From Chloroflexota bacterium (GTDB lineage Bacteria > Chloroflexota > Anaerolineae > Anaerolineales > UBA11579), in assembly GCA_013112575.1 (NCBI GenBank), contig JABFGG010000018.1, forward strand, positions 1-64,000: DNA of 64,000 nucleotides, read 5' to 3'. Below are positions 1-8,550 of this stretch, piece after piece. The notes below the pieces were generated by a model. The model did no database searches, was not told where the DNA came from, and saw only the letters and a program-made list of their open reading frames with translations. Both the position numbers and the translations under genes were made by a program. Positions within the stretch are counted from its first letter, which is position 1, and every line of letters begins with the position of its first letter.

Positions 1-390
1 CATGGGGCCGCCGGCCTGCCGCGAAACGGCCACCAGGCCGGGGCCGATCGCCAGGCCAAAGGCCAGCACTAAAGCAGCCTTGCGCCCTACGCTCTCACGG
101 TACAAGAAAGGTAAGGCAACCAGGGCAGTCCCTGCCAAAGCGGGCAGTAAACGCGCCAGGAATTCACTGCTGGTGAATATAGAAAACAAAAATGAAGTGA
201 GGATAATGTAAGCCGGTTGTGGGCCAATTGTGCTGGCCGTACCTTCCGCTACTTCATGCGCCTGCAAGGCCCATAAAGCTTCAGACTCGGCCAGTGGAAT
301 ATCCCCTAAATTCAATAAACGCAGGAACAATGCCAGGCCAATGGCCACCAGATGTAAACCCGCTTCATAAGTCAATGATGTCTTTTTCAT
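1..390 (-). CDS. GT-C (family 39-like) glycosyltransferase, N-terminal part, cut by window edge
   Basis: An open frame of 130 codons runs from an ATG at 388-390 off the left end with no stop. The product starts MKKTSLTYEAGLHL, has a first membrane helix at about residues 10-27, then the loop RLLNLGDIPLAESEALWALQ. An acidic loop after helix 1 is where family 39/PMT-type enzymes, which use polyprenyl-phosphate sugars, carry their catalytic acidic residues. Further hydrophobic segments follow. It is the first of four large membrane proteins on this strand, so a role in building or exporting a surface glycan is likely. Start choice is supported by a TATAAT hexamer just upstream and absence of a Shine-Dalgarno sequence. 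The family call is by pattern; the sugar and acceptor cannot be read. Confidence 0.7.
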   Translation of the reverse strand, partial: MKKTSLTYEAGLHLVAIGLALFLRLLNLGDIPLAESEALWALQAHEVAEGTASTIGPQPAYIILTSFLFSIFTSSEFLARLLPALAGTALVALPFLYRESVGRKAALVLAFGLAIGPGLVAVSRQAGGPM

Positions 391-400
391 GGATAAGGCT

Positions 401-406
401 ATTATA
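401..406 (-). promoter_or_regulatory. -10-like TATAAT ahead of the partial glycosyltransferase
   Basis: Perfect TATAAT on the minus strand, 10 bases before the ATG at 390, with no ribosome binding site between. Transcription would begin within about four bases of the start codon, giving an almost leaderless mRNA. Confidence 0.45.
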
Positions 407-560
407 AAGGATTGAGAAGAAGGAGATTGGTAAGTGATGGATAGTAATTCGTGATCGGTAACTGGGGAATTAGGAATTCGAAAATCGAGATGGCAAGTTT
501 CTTTCAAATTTCCTATCATCGCCGCCAACCAATTACAAATTACTGTTTACGAATTACCGG

Positions 561-3041
561 TCATTCGTTCACTAAGAATTCATAGATCGTCACCTGATCC
601 TGCTGGAAAACAGGTGTGAGGTTCTGCTGGAATTTGGCTTCATGCACTGCGTAGGTGCTGCGTTCCAATGGCCCCAGGTACACATAGCGGATATCGTATT
701 GAATGAGGATCCGCAAAGCCTCATCCCAATTGGGAGTGCTATATAAAAGTTGGACGTCACTGCGTCGTGTATTGACGATGCCACCATCGCGGCCCCATTG
801 GATCTGGTGAAAATCCCAGCCCAACAAAGTGGGGTTACCACTATGCGTGGCAATGCGCCCATGACTGCTATAGCTGCCCCCCACCGATTCAACCACTACA
901 CCGCGAGGCGCATCCCGTAACCAGACTGCGGCATCTAAATCCGTCAAAGAAATATAAGCTCCTTGCTGAGTGCCATCCAGTACATATGTATATTCTTGGC
1001 CGAGATGCAAGCCGTTGGTCTTGGTATTCAAACTGACCACCGGATACACCAGCCCGATAGCTAATACTGCCACTAGTCCCACACGATAAACCCAGACCAA
1101 GACGCCGCGCAGGCTTTGCAACAAGATAGCTGTACCGAAAGCCGCCATAGTGCCAAATACCAGCCAGGCCTGGATGTAGAACTTAAAGACAGTGTTCATG
1201 CGCGTCCCGAAAAAGTCGCGTAAATACAGGAATTCCGGCCCGGTCACCAACAAAGCGCCAAACAGCATCAGCAGCAAACTAAAGGAAATGGCAGGATTCC
1301 CTTGATCACTCTGGGGGCTTTCGCTCTCTTTGCTGCGCGGCCATAAAAGCCCCACGATCAAGCCCAGCACCAGCATCAACGTCAGCCAGCCGCTTGCCGC
1401 AGAAAAACGACGGCGCACGGACTCGACCAGCAGTGCATTTACATCCGGCGCACCAATGGCAGCCAACAGCGTTTGTGAGATACCCTGCAATTCGGGATTG
1501 ACGTTCTCTAACAAAGGCAAGGCCACTGCAATGAACAGAGTCAACAAGAGAGAAAGCAGCCACAGGCCCAAGACAATGCCCACGCCCACCAACAGGCCGC
1601 GCCGCAAACGTCCTTGTGCATTATCTTTTCGCCATAGATAGGCTAAAAAAGCAAGTAAGGGCAGCCACAAGGGACCCCAAAAGACCCACAGATGTACGCC
1701 GCGTGAAGGACTGGTCAGGTTGGGCAGAATACCGCCAGCCTGGGAAGAGAAACCAATGTAGTAAGGCAAATATATCAGCACCCCAGTGACGCCCAGCAGC
1801 AGCCCCAACACAATGAAATCCTGCAAACGATCCCATGACCAGCCTTTAGTCTGCGCCTCGCGCAGCACGTAGGCTGCAGCGAATAAGGCCACCGCGGTTG
1901 GAAAGTCCCAGATATTGAGGAAGGCCAACCCACCAAAAACCCAGGCCGCCAGCACAAAGGCCACCGGCTTGAGATTAAAGTTGTAACGCCAGACATGCAG
2001 CGATCCTTCCGCCCCTCCCAGAAAGAGATTGAGCGCCAGGATCATACCCACAAATGCAAAAGGCATCGCCAGTACATGCGGGTGTAAATCGGCCAGCAAA
2101 AAGGAGAAGAAGGGGAACTCGTCGATCAGTTCCGTTTCCACGCCCGCAAAAGTGTAATCAGTAATTACACGCGAAGCGCGCCACCAGTTAAAGCTCGACG
2201 CCCAGGTATCCAGTGGCACACCGCGCGGCGGGTCGCGCAGGTCTTCGATGTCTAACCACGTCCAGAAAGGGGAAACCTGCTGGCCAGCCGCATCCGTAGA
2301 CCATAGAAATTCGCGCCCGTGCAGCAGCGCCATAAATCCCTGAGCATTGCTAACAAATAATACAAACAGTGGCGCAAGCAGCGCAAACCAGATATTGGCA
2401 CCACGCGCTTTGGGGCTGCGTACCGCCAACAAATCGTAGACCAGTCCATACGCGCCGATGGCGATCAAGGCAAACACCAGGGACACACCTAGATTAAAGG
2501 CAACGCCTATAGGGGTAGCCGTCAGGTTCGCCAGGATGCCGATCAGTACGTAGCCATAGTAATAATAAGAAATCGCAAAACCAGATAACCAGGGGTCGAA
2601 GGGCGGCATGGTCGATGAGTTCATCACCGCATTAATGAAGGCCAGTTCCATGGGTTTTTCAGTGCCCACGATCTCGGGGTTAGCCGAGCGCACGAACACC
2701 CAGGCAGCGAAGGCCAACAGGAACAGTACCTCAACGGCAATCACGTAGCTCCGGTTGGCACGTAGCCAATTACGTATTTGTTTAACTCCTTCTGCGCGTG
2801 CGGCCCAAACACCCAGTCCCAGCAAGATCAAAAAAGCGAACAACAAGCCCCCGGCATCATTCCTCAACATACCAAAATAACTTAACAGCCAGAAACTGAA
2901 GCCCCACACCAGTAGGCCCAAGGCCCGGCTAAAAGCATAGCCGCGCCCCGGCAGTGCAGGCAGCATGCGGTAAGCCAGTGGAAAGGCCAGCAAACCAAAC
3001 AGAGTAATAACGAGATACCAGAGAAAGGGATATAGAAGCAT
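561..3041 (-). CDS. DUF2298 (Chlor_Arch_YYY) integral membrane protein
   Basis: An 826-residue polytopic membrane protein. The tyrosine run SYYYYGYV at about residues 158-165, preceded by a conserved PPFDPWLSG stretch, is the hallmark of the YYY/DUF2298 family found mainly in Chloroflexota and archaea. Other family-like blocks are EFPFFSFLLADLHPH (an ADLH loop) and a C-terminal GTRMNTVFKFY segment. About twenty hydrophobic segments alternate with short loops, and a C-terminal soluble region of about 130 residues follows. Biochemical function is not established; resemblance to GT-C enzymes and the neighbouring glycosyltransferases suggest transfer of lipid-linked sugars at the outer face. The ATG at 3041 is preceded by TATAAT at eight bases and no Shine-Dalgarno sequence. 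Confidence 0.85.
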   Translation of the reverse strand: MLLYPFLWYLVITLFGLLAFPLAYRMLPALPGRGYAFSRALGLLVWGFSFWLLSYFGMLRNDAGGLLFAFLILLGLGVWAARAEGVKQIRNWLRANRSYVIAVEVLFLLAFAAWVFVRSANPEIVGTEKPMELAFINAVMNSSTMPPFDPWLSGFAISYYYYGYVLIGILANLTATPIGVAFNLGVSLVFALIAIGAYGLVYDLLAVRSPKARGANIWFALLAPLFVLFVSNAQGFMALLHGREFLWSTDAAGQQVSPFWTWLDIEDLRDPPRGVPLDTWASSFNWWRASRVITDYTFAGVETELIDEFPFFSFLLADLHPHVLAMPFAFVGMILALNLFLGGAEGSLHVWRYNFNLKPVAFVLAAWVFGGLAFLNIWDFPTAVALFAAAYVLREAQTKGWSWDRLQDFIVLGLLLGVTGVLIYLPYYIGFSSQAGGILPNLTSPSRGVHLWVFWGPLWLPLLAFLAYLWRKDNAQGRLRRGLLVGVGIVLGLWLLSLLLTLFIAVALPLLENVNPELQGISQTLLAAIGAPDVNALLVESVRRRFSAASGWLTLMLVLGLIVGLLWPRSKESESPQSDQGNPAISFSLLLMLFGALLVTGPEFLYLRDFFGTRMNTVFKFYIQAWLVFGTMAAFGTAILLQSLRGVLVWVYRVGLVAVLAIGLVYPVVSLNTKTNGLHLGQEYTYVLDGTQQGAYISLTDLDAAVWLRDAPRGVVVESVGGSYSSHGRIATHSGNPTLLGWDFHQIQWGRDGGIVNTRRSDVQLLYSTPNWDEALRILIQYDIRYVYLGPLERSTYAVHEAKFQQNLTPVFQQDQVTIYEFLVNE

Positions 3042-3049
3042 GATGGTTG

Positions 3050-3055
3050 ATTATA
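3050..3055 (-). promoter_or_regulatory. -10-like TATAAT eight bases before the DUF2298 gene
   Basis: Minus-strand TATAAT at 3050-3055, spaced eight bases from the ATG, with no Shine-Dalgarno sequence. This fits a leaderless or near-leaderless transcript. Confidence 0.45.
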
Positions 3056-3158
3056 GATAAAAACTAAATGGATGTATGTAGTTTGGAGACTTGAGATTGG
3101 AGAATTGGGGCTCTACGGTTGAAACAGTCTCGAATCTCCACTCTCTAATCTCGACGAA

Positions 3159-6100
3159 CTAATTATTTGCTGTCTCAAGGTCAACCGTTTCGCCATCGAT
3201 GACCTCATAGATCACCGTATCTACACCGCGGTAGACCTCGGTCCACAGCACGCCATCCAGTTGCTCAAATTTATCCAGGCCAGGGCCGGGATAATAGGCT
3301 TGTTCAAGTTGGCCCACGATGACGTAGCTGACGTCATAAGTATCGAGGAACTTTTGGGCCCGCAGGTTGTCCGAGGTGATGTAGAACTCTTCGATCGCCC
3401 CGGCGCGCTGCCACACTTCAGCATCAGCCACAATGCCGCGTTGTTGGCGCTGGTGCCAGTTCCAACCCAGTACGGCAGGCAGGCCGGTATTGATGGTAAA
3501 GCGTGAGCCCCAGCGATACTCACCAGTGTGCGCTTCCACGATCACCGGTGAACCCTGCACGTTCTCCTGCATCCAGCGGATGGCCTCGTAATCGTTGTTC
3601 AGGTCCATGTCCACGCCCTGGTCGCCATAATTAGCATATTGCATATAGGCCAGTCCGTCTAATGTGAAAGGGGCATCAGGAGACATGCGATCCACTATTT
3701 TGCCGCGCGTGGCCAACATCGGATACAAGCCTGCTCCCGCAGCAAACAACACTACAGCAACCACCCAGATTGCCTGCCACGAAGGCCGCCACAGACGTAA
3801 TTCGGACACCGTCCAGGCAAGGGCCGCTGCAGCACTAAATGCGAATAAGACCCACACCTGCACGTAGAACTTGAAGACCGTATTCATGCGGCCAATGTCG
3901 CCTTCAATGCGAATGACCTCCACCATCAGGGTGATGAACAGGCCCGTGCCGATCATGAAAAGCACCAGCCGTTTGGCATCTGGCATGTTGGGGCGCAATA
4001 ACAAAATACCGGCCCAGGCCATCAGGGGTGTCACCAGCCAGGCAATGCTCACATCTCGCCAAACCATCAGTGTCACCACCCAGGCGATTAGCAATAGGAA
4101 AGCCAGCACAATCCAGTTGAGGTAGGGTTTTAATTTGCGTAGATGTGAGGCAGGCGTAACGGCCATCCATTGGCGCGTCTCCCACACCAGCCAGGCCACG
4201 ATCAGGAATAGCACCACGCTCCAGTGAGTCAGGTAAGCGGATACCGGTGTGTGCGTGCCTTCCCATAATTCCGGACGGGTGTAAGCCTGCAGGTACCAAT
4301 CGGCGTATGGCTGGTAAAGCGCAAAAGACAAACCTATCAGGACTGCGATGAAAAGCAGCACCCAAATGCTACGTTCCACAAATTTCAAACCGCCATTGTC
4401 AGCATCAATATCCAGTGGAGTCGCCAGTTTCTCACGCAGAGCAGACCAGCCGGGGAAATAACGCCAGGCAGCATAAGCCAGGGCCACCACAGCCAGTGAC
4501 AGGTATGTGGGGAAATCCCAGGTGTTGGTAGGTCGCAACACACCGATCGCCAATGCACCAAAGACCAGGCTCCAGCCAATCATGAGCACGCTGCGCTGGC
4601 CCTCCCAGGCCCGGCTGAACACCACAGATAGTACCCAGCCAAGGATCAACAAGGTCAGCGGCAAGGCGATCAGATGGGCATGCAGGTCAGCATAAATGAA
4701 AGAGAACCAGGGAAATTCGGTAATGGGCATAACGTCACCTGGCGCAGGGATGATGCGTGTGGGGTTCCAATACCAATCACCCGCCCCATAAGGCAGGCTG
4801 AACGGGCCAGTTGCAAAGCCGCGTATGGCCCACCATAATTTCAGGAATGGATTCGCCTCTGGCACAAAAGCCCCCATTGCACCATTACGCGCATAGCCCT
4901 GGTAGATCATCTGGATACTGCCCAGGTTGCCATACACCGCCGTGAGTAAAGCCGCCGCACCCCCTACAAACCAGGGAGAGATACCCCCTTGTTGACTTTC
5001 TACGCCATTCTCATCAACCACCACCGGGCGACGATACTGTATCACGTTCCAGGCAATGGAAAAAGCACCCATGGCGGTCAGGCTGATCAGGGTCGGCAGG
5101 ATCAGATTGTAAGCAAAGGCCGGCACGATGCCGAGCAGCTTGACCAGCGTGCCCACGTACACAAAACCGTAATAATAGTAATTGATATAACCGCCGGAGA
5201 ACCAGGGGTCATAGGGTGGGAAGGAAGAACTGCGCAATACGGCGTTGAAATAAGAGAAGTCCATGGGCTTCTCGCCGCCCTTGGCAGGATGCCAAAGGTC
5301 GGGGTTGCCCGCCCGGATGAACAAGGCCACCAGGAAGGTCGCCAGGAACAAGCCTTCCACGATCAGATAGTAGCGCGAGTTGCTGTTCCACTCGGCCAGC
5401 AAGGCTTCACGCTGGCGATAGCCCACCCAGATACCAGCAATGGCCAGGATCAGGAAAGCGCCCAGAATCACCCAGCGGCTATACCCGATACCCACGGAGC
5501 CAGCTTGCCAGCTCAGGTAAGACAACAATAACAAGCCGGCGATACGGGCCAGCGGATAGCCTTTATCGTTCAGGCCGGGTAGCGCCACCCGCACTAGCGG
5601 ATAAGCCAGCAGGCCTAACACAGTGATACTCACATACCACAGGGCTACACCCAAGGGTTGGAAACGGTTGAAGATCGAATTCGTATTGAATAGCTCAGAC
5701 CAAGTACCGCCGCTGCGTTGTTGTTCCAATTGATCCGCCGGGAGGAGGAGATCTTGCTCCACATCCGTGGGCACACGACCGGAAGCTTGTTTGGGGGTCA
5801 GGTGTATTACATTGCTAAGGTCCACTGCCCGCAAGATGCCGCTGACATGCTCCGGGCTGTATTCATCGGTCTTCTGGAAAATGAAGACCTTGGGATGATC
5901 GTAAACTGTGAAGGCTTCTTCTGCGAACTGGTCGTTGATCGAAATGGGTCCTATCGAGGGCCGCTCCTCAAAGATCTGCACCAACTCAAAGCCCAGGTTG
6001 CCCTCAAAGGTATCCAACTGCGCCACCGTATAACACCACTCGATGGTGCGTTCTTCCGGGCAGCCGAGAAGATTGCGGTAATAGGTTGAGGTCAGCGGCC

Positions 6101-8519
6101 AACGTTCTGGGATGCGCGTGACCGTACCCCACTGGCGGCTTGAGCTGATGAAAATATATTCCGAATTATTTAACGTCGTTTCGAAACGTTCCAGTTTATC
6201 GGCATTATCAGGCCAATACATCTGGAAATTGAGGTCGCGCTGGTAGGTGCCACCATAGCCATCAAAACCATCGATGCGCAGTGGCAGTCCATCATCCCAA
6301 TCGGTCTCATTAGCAGGCGCCGACCCGCGTAAAGTGAAGCTGCCATGTTCCGCAGTCGATAACAATTCAAATGTATAGTTGTGATCCAGTTCAACCTGAA
6401 CCGGGGGACTGAGCACAAAGCTGCGCTGGGGCATGATGCCGCCCTGTTGGTCGGTGGGAGTTACTTGCAAACTGGCTGAGGAGATGACCTGCTCCGGCGC
6501 AGTAGTATCGTATAGGCGCAGTTGCAATTCCTGGGAGGCAAAGATCAGGGGGCTGTCTAAAACGTACTCAGCCTGGATGCGCCGTTGATCCGAAGCTCCG
6601 TTGGGGAGCGTAAAGTATCGTTCGTATACGCCGCCCGCTTCTAAAGCCCCAGCCGCATCTAAAAGGAAAAAGCCCGGCAAATCTGCAGGTGCGTTAGGCT
6701 GGCGCAGTTCGAGATGGGTGAGTTGGATTTCCCCATCTCCGCTGGGAAGTTCCAAGTGCATTACATACTCAACGCCGGGCTGTAACTGCACCCACTCTGG
6801 CAATTCCATGCTCATCGTGCTGGGCACAAATGGTTCGGCCGCGCTGAAGTCCTCCAAATGAGCCAGCTCCACCAACGCCGCGTCCATGTTTGCGGCTTCA
6901 TATAAACGCAAGCTGACAGGGGCCAACATGTGGCCCAACTGCATTTCTTCCAGGGTTCCGGAGCTAAAAGCGGTGAAGTTCTGTCGATAGGCATCCCCAG
7001 CTTTAAACACATGGTCATATGGGATAGGCAGGGGTTGTTTAAAATCACGATCGCCGGTATTAATGGAAAGTGTTACTGGGCCGGGCAGATTCTGGTAAAT
7101 CCAGCGGGCTGCATCGATACGCGGGTTGCCGCCTACATACATGTTGCTAAAGGCTAAGGCCCAAAGGAAGGTTAGCATCAAGGCCAGCCAACCCAGTACA
7201 GCGGCCATCGGCTGCCACGCATCTCGTAGGAAGGCCAACCGTTCTGGCAAGTGATCGCGCTGCTGCCATAAGGCGATCACTGCCCATCCGGCAAACACGG
7301 CCAGCCCAGGGTAGATTGGCAATTGATAGCGCATCGTCGGATTGAATTGGGTCGACTGCCACAGGAAATAGCCTGCTGTCCAGGCCCATAAAACTAGATG
7401 GATCTTCCAGGCGCGCGGCTTGGTAAGCATGCGCCAGGCCACCCACAGGAACCCACCCCATGCAAAAATCGCCATGGGCAGTCCCATACCCCATAAAACG
7501 ATGTTGCGAAAAGAGAAGAAGAAGCCACGGCGCGCCCACTGGATAGAGGGAGGGAAATCCACATCCCCGCCGATTTGGGCTGCTAAGGACTGGATATTCC
7601 CCACCCACAGAGGGTTGATGCTGCTGATAAAACCCGGCCCGGCAAAGGCGTATGGTTGACCGATTCGGAAGACAACGATGCTGATTACCGCTGCCAAGAC
7701 CGAATAAGCTACCCCTCGCCAAAAAACAGCTAACCGCTCTTTTGTCTCAGCATTGGCAAGGCTGACCAATACAGCCAAGGGCAACAAACCTGCCACGGGG
7801 GCTGCATTTAGCTTGGAGGCCACGGCCGCACCCAGCGCGATACCGAAGAACGCAAAGTCCCAAACATTGAAAAATCGCATTGGTGGTTTTTTAATGTCAG
7901 CTTCTTCGGTTCTCTCCTCCTTAAAAAGCTCATTATCTGGTTTCTTCTTTTTGCTCGTCCCTACCCGAATAGCAAAATAGATAGCCGCGAAGGTAAAAGT
8001 CGTTAGGAAACTGTCCACTGCAAAGAAGTGGGCCTGCTGGATCTGCATCACAGTGAAGGCCGAGAACGCTGCTGCAATGATACCCACTCGTCGGTCATAC
8101 AGGCGCACTGCAGCGAGGTACACAAAAAAAACGGTGACAATGTCAAAGCTGCCTGCCAGAACACGGCCCGTGATGGCGATCTCAATGGGGGCTGTCTGAC
8201 TCAACCACTCACTAACATAGCGCGTCAATATGATCGGCAGGGTGCCATACACAAAGAAGGTGTTGCCGCGGTTATGTGGATTCAGCGAGGAGTTTGCCGT
8301 GTCGAAATAATCCCCAAGACTGTCAACGGGTTCAAGTGCGACTTCTACGAAAGTTAGGAAGCGTTCATCTGGATGCAAGTGCTGTGATTCATCCCATCGA
8401 AGCCCCGTGAACCGGAAATAGGCGGCCGCCAATAATACGAGGATAAGGATGGTGTCCAGCACCCAGGCATAATTCCGGGTTTTGTTTTCGGCTGGAGGAG
8501 AAGCTTCAGAAACACTCAT
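3159..8519 (-). CDS. Giant fusion: family 39-like glycosyltransferase plus DUF2298 (YYY) membrane protein
   Basis: A 1,786-residue protein in two membrane halves. Residues 1 to about 480 look like a GT-C glycosyltransferase: one helix, then RWDESQHLHPDERF (residues 41-54) with the acidic pair expected at the active site, then many helices. Residues of about 500-970 are a soluble beta-rich stretch, presumably extracytoplasmic. The rest, from about 985, matches the neighbouring 826-residue YYY protein in order: INYYYYGFV near 1,150, EFPWFSFIYADLHAH, and GRMNTVFKFY. So two proteins of this cluster type appear fused. It lies between two other large membrane proteins on the same strand. Substrate unknown. 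No Shine-Dalgarno sequence is visible before the ATG at 8519. Confidence 0.85.
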   Translation of the reverse strand: MSVSEASPPAENKTRNYAWVLDTILILVLLAAAYFRFTGLRWDESQHLHPDERFLTFVEVALEPVDSLGDYFDTANSSLNPHNRGNTFFVYGTLPIILTRYVSEWLSQTAPIEIAITGRVLAGSFDIVTVFFVYLAAVRLYDRRVGIIAAAFSAFTVMQIQQAHFFAVDSFLTTFTFAAIYFAIRVGTSKKKKPDNELFKEERTEEADIKKPPMRFFNVWDFAFFGIALGAAVASKLNAAPVAGLLPLAVLVSLANAETKERLAVFWRGVAYSVLAAVISIVVFRIGQPYAFAGPGFISSINPLWVGNIQSLAAQIGGDVDFPPSIQWARRGFFFSFRNIVLWGMGLPMAIFAWGGFLWVAWRMLTKPRAWKIHLVLWAWTAGYFLWQSTQFNPTMRYQLPIYPGLAVFAGWAVIALWQQRDHLPERLAFLRDAWQPMAAVLGWLALMLTFLWALAFSNMYVGGNPRIDAARWIYQNLPGPVTLSINTGDRDFKQPLPIPYDHVFKAGDAYRQNFTAFSSGTLEEMQLGHMLAPVSLRLYEAANMDAALVELAHLEDFSAAEPFVPSTMSMELPEWVQLQPGVEYVMHLELPSGDGEIQLTHLELRQPNAPADLPGFFLLDAAGALEAGGVYERYFTLPNGASDQRRIQAEYVLDSPLIFASQELQLRLYDTTAPEQVISSASLQVTPTDQQGGIMPQRSFVLSPPVQVELDHNYTFELLSTAEHGSFTLRGSAPANETDWDDGLPLRIDGFDGYGGTYQRDLNFQMYWPDNADKLERFETTLNNSEYIFISSSRQWGTVTRIPERWPLTSTYYRNLLGCPEERTIEWCYTVAQLDTFEGNLGFELVQIFEERPSIGPISINDQFAEEAFTVYDHPKVFIFQKTDEYSPEHVSGILRAVDLSNVIHLTPKQASGRVPTDVEQDLLLPADQLEQQRSGGTWSELFNTNSIFNRFQPLGVALWYVSITVLGLLAYPLVRVALPGLNDKGYPLARIAGLLLLSYLSWQAGSVGIGYSRWVILGAFLILAIAGIWVGYRQREALLAEWNSNSRYYLIVEGLFLATFLVALFIRAGNPDLWHPAKGGEKPMDFSYFNAVLRSSSFPPYDPWFSGGYINYYYYGFVYVGTLVKLLGIVPAFAYNLILPTLISLTAMGAFSIAWNVIQYRRPVVVDENGVESQQGGISPWFVGGAAALLTAVYGNLGSIQMIYQGYARNGAMGAFVPEANPFLKLWWAIRGFATGPFSLPYGAGDWYWNPTRIIPAPGDVMPITEFPWFSFIYADLHAHLIALPLTLLILGWVLSVVFSRAWEGQRSVLMIGWSLVFGALAIGVLRPTNTWDFPTYLSLAVVALAYAAWRYFPGWSALREKLATPLDIDADNGGLKFVERSIWVLLFIAVLIGLSFALYQPYADWYLQAYTRPELWEGTHTPVSAYLTHWSVVLFLIVAWLVWETRQWMAVTPASHLRKLKPYLNWIVLAFLLLIAWVVTLMVWRDVSIAWLVTPLMAWAGILLLRPNMPDAKRLVLFMIGTGLFITLMVEVIRIEGDIGRMNTVFKFYVQVWVLFAFSAAAALAWTVSELRLWRPSWQAIWVVAVVLFAAGAGLYPMLATRGKIVDRMSPDAPFTLDGLAYMQYANYGDQGVDMDLNNDYEAIRWMQENVQGSPVIVEAHTGEYRWGSRFTINTGLPAVLGWNWHQRQQRGIVADAEVWQRAGAIEEFYITSDNLRAQKFLDTYDVSYVIVGQLEQAYYPGPGLDKFEQLDGVLWTEVYRGVDTVIYEVIDGETVDLETANN

Positions 8520-8550
8520 AAGTAGTCAGATCAGTTCACTGTAATTCAGT

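Noticed and set aside
2..211. Plus-strand open frame at the left edge
   Set aside because: Opposite the N-terminal part of a family 39-like glycosyltransferase that is open over all 130 codons to the edge and has its helix-loop pattern.
4989..5531. Plus-strand open frame of 180 codons inside the giant fusion gene
   Set aside because: Antisense to the YYY half, which has the family signature in frame.
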